NCBI GenBank assembly: GCA_024811115.1 | Contig: JAKOGH010000283.1 | Span: 1 to 19,333 of the forward strand | Source of the DNA: Terana coerulea | Lineage: Eukaryota > Basidiomycota > Agaricomycetes > Polyporales > Phanerochaetaceae | Reading direction: 5' to 3' | Length of the DNA stretch: 19,333 nt | Part shown: positions 1 to 8,107 of the stretch, one piece after another | Layout of the letters: every line of letters starts with the position of its first letter | Position numbering within the stretch: position 1 is the stretch's first letter | Notes under the pieces: model-generated | Told to the model about the DNA's origin: nothing | The model's input: the letters and a program-made list of their open reading frames with translations, nothing else | Database searches by the model: none | Program-made: the position numbers and the translations under genes

Positions 1-106
1 ATCCCGCTATATAGATATGCATTTAGGCAATGTAGCGTCAAATACCAAGGGGCACGAAACTTACCTTGGGCAGATAGTATTGACGAGTTGATACTGGTGT
101 AGTCAT
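1..106 (-). CDS. 5' end of probable zinc-type alcohol dehydrogenase / quinone oxidoreductase (partial)
   Basis: The first coding exon reads from the ATG at 106-104 down to 65 and gives MTTPVSTRQYYLPK. It ends at a strong donor, AAG|GTAAGT, in phase 0. A 58-nt intron (64-7) contains a CTAAAT branch-like site and ends TATATAG. Exon 2 begins at position 6 with codons for Arg-Asp and leaves the window. An N-terminus of the form TRQYYLPK followed by a DGF-like stretch is, from family knowledge, typical of fungal NAD(P)H-dependent medium-chain (zinc-type) dehydrogenases of the quinone-oxidoreductase group. Only 16 residues are visible, so no catalytic or cofactor site can be checked. A TATA box lies 65 bp upstream. 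The family assignment is inference from this short motif. Confidence 0.5.
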
Positions 107-170
107 CTTAGTGGAGTTGACGTCTGCAAAGGGTCGGAGGTGTTGTCGTTCTGCTGCTACAAGGACAGCC

Positions 171-178
171 TATATATA
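171..178 (-). promoter_or_regulatory. TATA box of the left-edge dehydrogenase gene
   Basis: TATATATA reads on the minus strand about 65 bp upstream of the ATG at 106. That spacing leaves room for a transcription start near 140 and a short 5' leader. This is direct sequence evidence for a core promoter; no other element was recognised. Confidence 0.55.
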
Positions 179-504
179 CCATTGTGCTGCTGAGGGCGCT
201 TCGCAGGCAGTAGACCTTCTAAATGGGATGGAAAACCTTCCGAGGTCCATGAGGGTACAGAATAAGCACAAGCTGTCTTAGACATACGCCGACACTCGGA
301 AGTCGTACACTGACTTCAAAGAAAACGACAATCTTCGGTCCCCCTGCGATGAATCATAGCCCGACAACCCGGGAGATGCATGCAGTCTTCTACAAGCAAA
401 AGTATGAGCAAATCAGAAGAACAACATGAACATCCCAGAATCAAACGACTCACCAAGAAGAAAGCTGCATAGTCCTCCGGCCGGAGATGACTAACAGAAA
501 ACCT
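179..504. other. Intergenic, upstream of the dehydrogenase; left flank of duplication unit 1
   Basis: No gene is supported here. A minus-strand open frame at 316-627 encodes 103 residues, but it matches no family I know. Its distal part overlaps the start of the duplicated segment, where the unit 2 counterpart has no matching frame. Similarity to unit 2 starts near 505 (compare about 6275). Confidence 0.4.
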
Positions 505-654
505 ATATAGCTCCTGGTAGTTCTGGCCTAACGTTCGATACGAAGAATCCGTGAACTTGCACGAATTAGGATAAAGTGCAGTATCAGCAGCAAATGCGAA
601 TGCAACGTATGATATTTCAGTGTTCATGATACACGGAATAACGTGTCACATCAT

Positions 655-1868
655 CTAGGATTCGTGGAAGGCTTGAGTAGGTGCAAGCAGGTTTCGTGTA
701 GCTTCTGGCACGCCCGCTTCGTACACTACAGGGTCAATCGGCACAACGACATAACATGTCGAACGGAAGTACATGTTGTTGAGGTTGTACACCAGGTGAG
801 CGTCGTCGGAAAGCAGTTCCGCTAGAGTCGCTGCCCATTCTAGAGTACAGCTAGTCACGGTCAGTATCTCGTGTGCCTCGCATGTGATCGGTACTCACCT
901 TTCCTGTGGGCACTCCAGCATCTCCATGAACCGCTTATAGTTATCCGGCCTGCTCTTTAAATGGGCGTACACTTTGTCGTCGTACCAGCACCACTGCGTG
1001 AGCTTCTGATCGTAGTCCACATCAGAAGGACTTAAGGCTCCTGGGAGTAAGTGGCGTTGTTCCACCGGCACTTCCGCCACTTCCCAACCACCGCGAATGA
1101 GGAGTCTTCGGGCGTTGTCAAGGTTGAGGTAACTGTTCTCCGAAGCAATGCGTGCCATACCGGTGAGGTCTCCTTTGGCCCACTGCATGTCCAGATCAGA
1201 GAGCGGCTCCGTTCGCTGCACAAGCCAGATAGGAAACAAGAAATCGGATAATTTTAAAACCAACGAAGGATGGTCCGCCAGATGGTCCATAATAGCAACT
1301 GCCCAATCAAACTCAAGCGTTGGTCTGCAAGCAGGCGAAGGTCAGCTAGGCTACTATGGAGTCACAGTAACGGCGAGTTCCCTGAGTACTCACTGATTGT
1401 TACCCTTCAGAAGGGAAATCGTCCGTTCGAAAGCCCCAGGCTGGTCGCTGAATCGCTCCCGAACTGCACTGAGAAACGAGAGAGCACTCTTACGCGACGG
1501 CACTGGCTGTCCCCACATGTAGTGTTTTCCTTCTTCGAACATCTCCACGAGGAGCCACCCGTTGCGGATCCTGCGGTGTCGTCTGTGTCCAGACGAAGTG
1601 GCGAGAGCCGGCTCAGCAACGTTCGATAGCGTTAAGGATCCTATGCTGTCAACGAGGTCGTCCAGGGACTGAACTTGGTTGACATTCGGCGACGATGCTG
1701 TCACAGAGTCGTGCAGAGCCGAGGGACGGTCAGCATGTTGCGAGCCGAACGCAGCGTGCCAGCGAGCGGGGTGAAGGGCTGACTTGCCGCCTGAGAGAAT
1801 CGAGCTTGCAGCGAGTTATGCGTAGATGCTAAGCTTCTACTGTTCTGATGGTGTTCGTTGCTGTTCAT
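655..1868 (-). pseudogene. PAH-like repeat protein, copy A, broken by a 1-nt deletion
   Basis: Three exons on the minus strand: 1868-1394, 1324-899 and 850-655 (TAG stop). Introns of 69 and 48 nt are both GTGAGT...AG. Total exon length is 1097 nt; one added base gives 366 codons, exactly the length of copy B. The missing base lies between 1726 and 1727, where copy B has an extra G. It puts the N-terminal frame into a TGA about 50 residues in, and no ATG restores the frame before the conserved domain. The predicted protein has a disordered Ser/Asn/His-rich N-terminus followed by two repeats. Each has a GW motif (NGWLLVEM; GGWEVAEV) and a helical hairpin (ALSFLSAVRERF with LADHPSLVLKLSDFLF; KVYAHLKSRPDNYKRFMEML with LLSDDAHLVYNLNNMYF). 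The hairpins resemble Sin3 paired amphipathic helix domains in pattern. That link is inference; the family may be related only in fold. Confidence 0.7.
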
Positions 1869-4089
1869 AGTTTACTGGCGGATTTCTTGATGTCCCAGAG
1901 GCGTGGTGGTGGAAGAAGGAGTAACGGAGACGGCGCCTAGTACATCAACTTAAGTAAGTTATCAGAGGCCACCGTGGCCACTTTCCTCAACATGCACTGC
2001 TCACGGCAAATCGGCAGGCCCGGACACAAAGCAACCTACAGAGGGTGCCTGTGGCCTCCTGGACAAGAGATTGCAAGCTGACTGCTGATGAAACGAAACA
2101 TTCAAGACGGAGCTTGGCATAATGGTTTGCAGCTCACAAATATTCTTCTTCACGTAGTTCACCTAGTCCCAGGTCGGTAGTCATTGTAGGTCGAGCTCGG
2201 GTCGACCGCGATAGGTATGAGCCTGAGACGGGCAATGCACTTGTCTTGTCATGATTGAAATCTGAAGGTTGTTCTTGAACCTCTATTAAGAGATGAAAAT
2301 CTCGGCACATTTCAGAACTGCAGCATAGCTTACCTGAGCTCTGTCTTCGGCGTCCACTCGCAACTGTAGAGATAGCCAAATGGCAGCTAGGTACAGTAAA
2401 CAGCTGGTAAACTGTGACGACTGCGGTGCGGCGGTCGATGTCGGCGGCTCAGTTCGGTTTGATTCAGCGCGGCTGAGTTTGGTGCACTGATGCCATCAAC
2501 TGTTTTACTAGCGCCGAGCTACCTGCAAAGTCTCAGTGGCGCTAAGAGGCTTCTGTCACTGTTCAACGTTGTTCAACGTTCAATTCCTACCTCAAGCCGA
2601 TTTCGTACTCATGTTTCAGGCCCTGGTATCTATTGAATGCCTTTGCACTTTTACTGAGTGGTGAGTATTGCGTAGACCTCATGATATGAATTTCCACCTA
2701 CAATCAAGGTATTTATGTCAGACAACGTATTATCGCATTAGTCTGTGAAGTTGACCCACCTCTATGATAGATAATAAATTGAGCTTATGTCGTCCGGCCA
2801 AAGCCAGAGTTGCCCCACAGGGATTCATGTGCTATAAGCACGCTCAATCGACCCACGCTCACTGGTATGATCATTCGGCAATATCCCATGGCCTTTCTGC
2901 AAGCATTCTGCGTCTCCACGGTATGTCACCGGGCTTGCTCTACCGTAAGACAGTTCCGGACATATCATACTGAATAAATTGTGATGTAGTGTGCTCAGAT
3001 CTTTCATTTGCGGCATGGAGGATTCTGGGCTTTGCATCATGGCTATATCAGCACCATGTCTTGCACCTCAATGATCAGCGGTGCGCAACAACCCATCTCA
3101 GTGTGTCCCAACCCTTGATTAACGTGCATCACAGTTACTTTAGGCTCAATACCGTTTGATACAGCGCATGTCGTAGACGATCCAAAGTATAACGCACCTA
3201 GCAGTCCTCATTCTGCGAGAACCGGCTGTCGGCATAAGTTGTAACGCTCATGTGGTGTCGCAAAGGACTTACCTCAGAACGTAAGCTTGCAGCTGACTTC
3301 CCACGGCCTCTCCTGATATAGAAACCTCAAGAACCTGGGGAATCTGCTCACCATGCACAGCCCAAACTGGGCTCGCACAGATCAAGAGATAGGCGTCACC
3401 ATGGGTGCACCGAGTCGCCTCCGACGGCGTGAGCCCGGGATACCATGCCTATGCGAAATCGTGAGTCTGATCCTGAGAACGGATCTGCTTGATCAGCGCA
3501 CCGAATTTCCCTACAGTAACTCATGGATCATTTTTACACAGGCTGTAAGAGCTCTGTATATTCTCGTGGATTTTGGAACTACTGACACTCTTCAGGGCAC
3601 TTTAGGGCAGAAAGACAAACCCGGCTACGTATACGCAACGTATGCTGACCGATGTTCACTATGCTTCAAGTCGTGAATATTATCTAACAATGTTGAATGG
3701 ACATACCGAACCTACGTGTAGCCGAGGCGCGTCGTGCACGGTGCCTGCCATCCTCACTTGTACGGATAAGTTGATATCATCTGCGTCTGCCAGGACACTG
3801 ACCGGGTTTCTATCATTACGTCTCATGATTGGGATACGTAACTCGGTCCATAGCCTTGCATGGCCTGCATCTAGAAGAAGGGTATTGCGGTGATTGTGCA
3901 CAAAGGTAAGCCGCCGCTAGAGAGATATGTCTTATCCACTGATACTCACTGCCCTACACTAAATGGACATCATCAGATTGCTCGTTCGGCTGCGCCCCAT
4001 CCTCGATGCATCATGGCCTAATAAAGCCATCACTCAGCCCACTCAGGGTCTAGTTGACGAACATTCGATGAACTTTGTCCCACAGATGA
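1869..4089. other. Unit 1 spacer between divergent PAH and 7TM genes
   Basis: About 2.2 kb with no supportable intact gene. It aligns in blocks with the unit 2 spacer. Shared minus-strand features include a donor-like GACAGAGCTCAG|GTAAG near 2330-2350 (also near 8575-8590). A short reading frame ending at a shared stop (TGA at 1987-1989 and 8217-8219) has a common Cys-rich tail of form CRxLCxxACRFxVSxAC. On the plus strand, about 3858-3920 carries a degraded match to the HLEED-like stretch at 11032-11095. These may be remnants of a third gene or of 5' untranslated exons. Indels that break the frame between copies argue against a working gene. Both gene promoters must lie in this interval. Confidence 0.45.
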
Positions 4090-4097
4090 TATTTAAG
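4090..4097 (+). promoter_or_regulatory. TATA-like element of 7TM copy A
   Basis: TATTTAAG lies 57-64 bp upstream of the ATG at 4154. The equivalent place in unit 2 (11265-11272) has GTTTAAGA at nearly the same distance. Conservation in otherwise diverged upstream DNA supports a core promoter role. Confidence 0.45.
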
Positions 4098-4153
4098 ACC
4101 CCCTCAAAGTTGAGATGCTTGGCATGGTTCAATCTCCTCACTAGCGGCTCGTA

Positions 4154-5555
4154 ATGGCGCCACTGTCCAGTTCAGACATCGAGACTCTGCAGCAAATCGG
4201 ACGCGACACCATTTTGAGTATTGTGGCCCTTATTGTTGAAGCTGTGCTGTACAGTAAGCACAGAATCATTTGGACTCCTGTATCGGCTATTGACGGTTGA
4301 CATACATCTATTTAAGTGTTCTATTTCGTTCTCGTTGTATTCTCCGGCAGGATACTCTTGTCAGTCCCTACTAGACGGCAACTCTCTATGATCGCGCTCT
4401 GATTCGGTGGTCACAGACGAAATAGCCGTACCCGGATGTCACTGGTTACCTTTGGCATAGTTGTGGCCATGTTTCTGCTCGACACGGCCGTCTGTATCAT
4501 TGATGTCAACAACGCCATTCGAAAAATCTCCCTCACGCTGCTGTCCAATTCATCCGACTCGCTCTCCGACAAATATGCCCTTACCGACAAACTACCGTGG
4601 ATCGTAGAGACCGCACTCTATGCCTTTATGGTATGCCCTACGATTCATCTGTGACCAAACTCTGCTTAGCCAGATGCATTTTTTTGCAGTCAAACCTTGG
4701 AGATGTCATTGTCATTTGGCGAGTCTACGCTTTCTGGTGGGAAGGGAAAGAGCGCTGGGTAGTGGTGATACCAATCACATTTCTCCTTGGGTCTCTCAGT
4801 ACGTTGGCCCTCCTAACCACCGAAGGCGCATGCTTACCGCGTATTGCAGCCGCTTCGGGACTAATTTCCTTCTGCGTGGCTCACATGAACCAAAACCCCG
4901 ATCACGGCGGCCACTTCACAAACCCACCATTCTGCGTTCACGTTCAGCGGTCATCATACGTCACCACTCTGGCAACCACCGGCGCTGCGACAGCGCTCAT
5001 CTCGTACAAAACCTGGGCATACAGGCGTAACATCAGGCGCCACCTGAAGACCGGGAAGACGCGTATCGAGAGGATTATGACCATCCTAGTCGAGTCCGGC
5101 ATCCTCTACTTCCTTGTCTTTGTAGGTCTCTAGCACTACAACTGTGCTCATACAGTAACCTGACACTTTTATAGCTCAAAGCCGTTGTCTCAGATTCCGG
5201 GAACGTGAGCGAACTCGAGCAATCGACTCCGCGGCTCGCATTTGCCAGTACCGTCTGGACTTACATGACCTCACATATCGTCGTACGCTTCTTTATTCCC
5301 TGAACAGTCGATACCTATGACACTGATCGTTGCCACCAGGGCATCTACCCTGCTCTCATTGTCATCCTTGTGCACTCGCAACGTTCGTACATAGATGGCA
5401 TATCAGCCATCCAGGTCGACGACCTACCCATCGATTCAAGTTCAAGGACCGACTGTGGTACGCAGTCTACGGCAGTGCCCTCTGGAAGACACTGGATGTC
5501 GGGCTCGTCTGTTTCGACTCGGAGCACTTTAGTAGAGCACGCGCCATCAAAATAG
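4154..5555 (+). CDS. Orphan seven-transmembrane protein, copy A (shortened C-tail)
   Basis: Seven exons join in frame: 4154-4253, 4317-4359, 4417-4630, 4690-4798, 4850-5121, 5175-5282 and 5340-5555. All introns are GT-AG and 51-63 nt long. The product is 353 residues. Hydrophobic segments at about 20-47, 55-80, 106-133, 140-163, 186-210, 228-246 and 262-292 give a seven-helix layout with a short N-terminus (start MAPLSSSDIETLQQIG). Recognisable family stretches are DVIVIWRVYAFWWEGKERW after helix 3 and NPPFCVHVQ before helix 5. I recognise it as an Agaricomycete family of uncharacterised multipass proteins; receptor function is possible but not shown. Exons 1-6 have the same lengths as copy B, which points to selection. 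The intron 2 donor is GTCAGT where copy B has GTGAGT. Exon 7 shifts frame against copy B and stops about 39 residues early; the lost HEL motif is still readable in another frame (GMHELQ, about 5555-5575). Confidence 0.8.
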
Positions 5556-5797
5556 GCATGCATGAGCTACAGTATTATAGATGCATTGCAGCGGGAGTTC
5601 AGCCGATTTGCGCGGCGTAGGCTAGGGTGGAGGTGTACTGGACTTTTTGCACAAGCTGAGAAATAGCCAAGACGCGATCGCGCCGGTAGTTTGTTTGCGT
5701 GGGGCTTCAAGACCATGATGTGTATGACTATGTAGTGTTGAGGCTGTTTTGCGTTTATGTTGTAAAACTAGTGTGCTGTTTACAAGACGTGTGCGGT

Positions 5798-6262
5798 GGA
5801 CAAGGAGCACATCGTACAATCACTGCTGTTTCTATAAATCACTCCTACACGGCACAAGGTTGTCCTGAATACCCAATTCAAGTACCCGAGCTGAACGCAT
5901 TGCCACGCGCACCTCAGATTATATTACAGCTTGCCAGCTAGCGACCTACAAACGCCTCCGTATCCGATGGCTCATGCTAGTGCTTCTCCTTCCTCTAGCA
6001 TACGCGGGCCTACTAAGCGACCCTCGTACTCATTTCAGCCGAAGCCGTGCAGATTTGCTCATGGGCTCCTGGTGTTGTGACGAAGGCGATTGGCACCCCA
6101 GAGCATCAATGGCATCTTGAACGTCTATCGCGGTCGCCAAAAGCTGCTCGGTAGGCTCGATGCGCCAGCACGGTGTCAGGAAGACGTTGAGCCCCAGTGT
6201 AAGCGAGGGATCATGAGCAACGAGCTTCAGTAGAGCCTTCGCCCAAGCGAAGTCTCTGCACT
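5798..6262 (-). pseudogene. 5'-truncated last exon of a PAH copy C-like gene, between the duplication units
   Basis: This stretch matches 17178-17632, the last exon and 3' flank of PAH copy C. The exon (6255-6030, TGA stop) reads without interruption for 74 residues, starting DFAWAKALLKLVAHDPSLTL and including DVQDAIDALG. The splice acceptor TGCAG is kept. Everything upstream (first exon, intron donor, start) is absent: similarity stops near 6262 and unit 2 begins near 6275. The open frame next to a missing 5' half indicates a breakpoint left by rearrangement, not slow decay in place. The remnant has no promoter and is unlikely to be expressed as the original protein. Confidence 0.75.
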
Positions 6263-6410
6263 AAAACGCCCGTAGCTTTTGGTAGTGCTGGTTTAGCATT
6301 TGATATGAACTTAGCCGCATTGGAATAGAATGCAGTATTGTGAGCAAATCCGAATAAAACGTATCATATTTCAGTGTTCACGATACACGGAATAATATAT
6401 ATCCCTTTAT

Positions 6411-7616
6411 CTAGGATTCGCGAAAGGCTTGCGTGGGTGCGAGTAGGTGTCGTATAGCCTCTGGCACGCCCGGCGCGTATACCACAGGGTCGACCGGCAC
6501 AACGACATAACGCGTCAAACGGAGATACATGTTGTTGAGGTTGTACACTAGGTGGGCGTCGTCGGAGACCAGAGCCGCCAGAGCCGCTGCCCACTCTAGA
6601 GTACGACTAGTAACAGTCAGCGTCTGGTGGACCTCACACGACCTGCACTCACCTCTCCCACGGCCACTCCAACATCTCCATGAACTGCTTGTAGTCACCC
6701 GGCCGGCTCTTGAGATGGACATGCACCTTGTCGTCGTACCAGCACCACTGCGTGAGCTTCTGGTCGTAGTCCACATCGGAAGGACTCAAAGGTCCCGGGA
6801 GTAAGTGGCGTTGTTCCACGGGCACTTCTGCTACTTCCCAGCCACCAGGAACCAGGCGTCTTTGGGCGTTGTCCAGGTTGAGGTAAGTGTTCTCCGCAGC
6901 CATGCGTCTCATACTGCCGAGGTCTTCTCCAGCCTGCTGCATCTCTGAATCAGAGAGCGGTTCCGTTCGCCGAATGAGCCAAATGGGAAACATGACGTCG
7001 GACAGTTTCAGGAGCAGCGAAGGATGGTCCGCCAAGTGGTCCATGATAGCAGCTACCCAATCAAACTCAATTGTTGGTCTGCAGACGAGCGATAGTCAGC
7101 TTATGACATCACGGGAATAGACATAATCCAAAGTACTCACTCGTTATGACCATTCAGCAGGAAAATCGTCTGCTCGAAAGCCCCAGGCTAGTCCTTGAAT
7201 TGCTCCCGAACGGCACTGAGAAACGAGAGAGCACTCTTGCGCGTCGGTACCGGCTGTCCCCACATGTATTGCTGTCCTTCCTCGAACATCTCCACAAGGA
7301 GCCACCCGTTCCGGATTCTACGACACCGTTTGTGTCCGGACGAGGTGGCAAGGAACGGCTCAGAAACGTTCGATAACGTCAGGGATCCTATGCTGTTGAT
7401 GAGGTCGCCCAGAGACTGAACTTTGTTGGCAGTGGGTGGCGGTGCTAACGCAGAGTCGTGCAGAGCCGAGGGAGCGGTCAGCATGTTGTGAGCCGTGCGC
7501 AGCATTCCAGCGAGAGGTACGTGAGGATGACTTGTTGCCACAGATAATTGGGCTTGCAGTGAGTTATGTGTAGATGCCGAGTTTCTACTTCCCGAGCGGT
7601 GTTCGTCGTTGTGCAT
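6411..7616 (-). pseudogene. PAH-like repeat protein, copy B, interrupted by one in-frame TAG
   Basis: Exons 7616-7141, 7078-6653 and 6606-6411 (TAG stop), with introns of 62 and 46 nt (GTGAGT...AG). Exons total 1098 nt, or 366 codons, all in one frame from ATG to stop except a TAG at 7190-7188 (codon 143). Copy A has CAG there, inside the first helical hairpin (FKD-stop-PGAFEQ against FSDQPGAFER). Domain order matches copy A: a low-complexity N-terminus, repeat 1 (NGWLLVEM, ALSFLSAVREQF, LADHPSLLLKLSDVMF) at roughly 105-185, then repeat 2 (GGWEVAEV, KVHVHLKSRPGDYKQFMEML, LVSDDAHLVYNLNNMYL) at roughly 240-335. The helix pattern resembles Sin3-type PAH domains, by inference. A MITE sits 8 bp upstream of the ATG and may have removed or moved the promoter. 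Read-through or a sequencing error would make the gene whole. Confidence 0.72.
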
Positions 7617-7624
7617 AGTCTATT

Positions 7625-7673
7625 AGGGACGTTCAAAATTGGGCGCAGGTCGTAGGTCGTAGGTCGTAGGTAC
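7625..7673 (+). repeat. Left TIR of the 480-bp MITE
   Basis: 49 bp, pairing with 8056-8104 with two mismatches (positions 18 and 34 of the repeat). It contains three tandem GGTCGTA heptamers, so the tip can form both an inter-end stem and local slipped pairings. Confidence 0.85.
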
Positions 7674-8055
7674 AGAAAGTCACGGCGTCTGTAACAATCA
7701 GTCACACGCCATCAGTCTGTGACCATGGCCGTCGGCCGCCCACAAAGGTCTTTGCTCGACGTGTCTGACAGTGAGCACCACTGGCTGGTCTCGACCAGAC
7801 TACTCAATACGTTTGCACTCTATGAGTAGTTGTCCTATCCTCACACAGTAGTACCGCTGTAAAGTTAATATGTTAGAGAAATGCTGAGTATTATGTCTAC
7901 ATGTTGTCTTGAGCTTCGTGCTCGTCGTGCAGCACAACGCCGAGCTCTCACAGGAGCGGCGGGGTGGAGTCGGTGAGGGCGCTTACTCGGGTGAGGTGAC
8001 ACGGCGAGCGCGATTAGAGTGATGGATCGGCCGTAGCTTGATTAGGCAGGTTCCA

Positions 8056-8104
8056 GTACCTACGACCTACAACCTACGACCTGCGCTCAATTTTGAACGT
8101 CCCT
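8056..8104 (-). repeat. Right TIR of the 480-bp MITE
   Basis: Inverse complement of 7625-7673 with two mismatches. One of its heptamers reads GGTTGTA. Confidence 0.85.
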
Positions 8105-8107
8105 ATT

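Larger units (their letters stand above)
505..5760. repeat. Tandem duplication unit 1 (PAH copy A - spacer - 7TM copy A)
   Basis: This segment is collinear with unit 2 (about 6275-12915). Matching stretches include the 3' flank of the PAH gene (505-655 against 6275-6411), all PAH and 7TM exons, and the spacer block carrying CCCAGAGGCGTGGTGGTGGA (about 1891 against 8129). Further matches are the CATTCTGCGAGAACC block (about 3209 against 9440) and the 7TM 3' flank to about 5760/12915. Divergence is clear throughout, so the duplication is not recent. Boundaries were judged by eye and may be off by tens of bases. Confidence 0.8.
7625..8104. mobile_element. 480-bp MITE with 49-bp terminal inverted repeats
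   Basis: The ends are AGGGACGTTCAAAATTGGGC (left) and its complement (right). The 49-bp inverted repeats (7625-7673 and 8056-8104) differ at two positions. They contain tandem copies of the heptamer GGTCGTA. ATT at 7622-7624 and at 8105-8107 fits a 3-bp target duplication, though a longer imperfect TATT-type duplication cannot be excluded. Unit 1 has the matching empty site near 1868-1880. No open frame of note lies inside, so it is non-autonomous. The superfamily is not certain: end sequence and duplication length do not settle between Harbinger-like and other cut-and-paste groups. Confidence 0.85.

Noticed and set aside
316..627. 103-residue minus-strand open frame
   Set aside because: No recognisable family, no conserved counterpart frame in unit 2, and no supporting splice or promoter signals.
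655..825. Plus-strand frames across the PAH and permease exons (for example 643-825, 1051-1629, 13168-13821)
   Set aside because: They are antisense shadows of well-supported minus-strand exons.
1704..1704. Alternative start for PAH copy A at 1704
   Set aside because: The codon is GTG, not ATG, and nuclear fungal genes rarely start there; copy B shows the true start lies upstream.
2561..2582. Tandem GTTCAACGTT repeat
   Set aside because: Two copies of about 10 bp only; chance or slippage, with no link to other features.
7625..8104. CRISPR-like array from the repeated GGTCGTA heptamers
   Set aside because: The heptamers are contiguous, confined to the two inverted-repeat tips, and the genome is eukaryotic.
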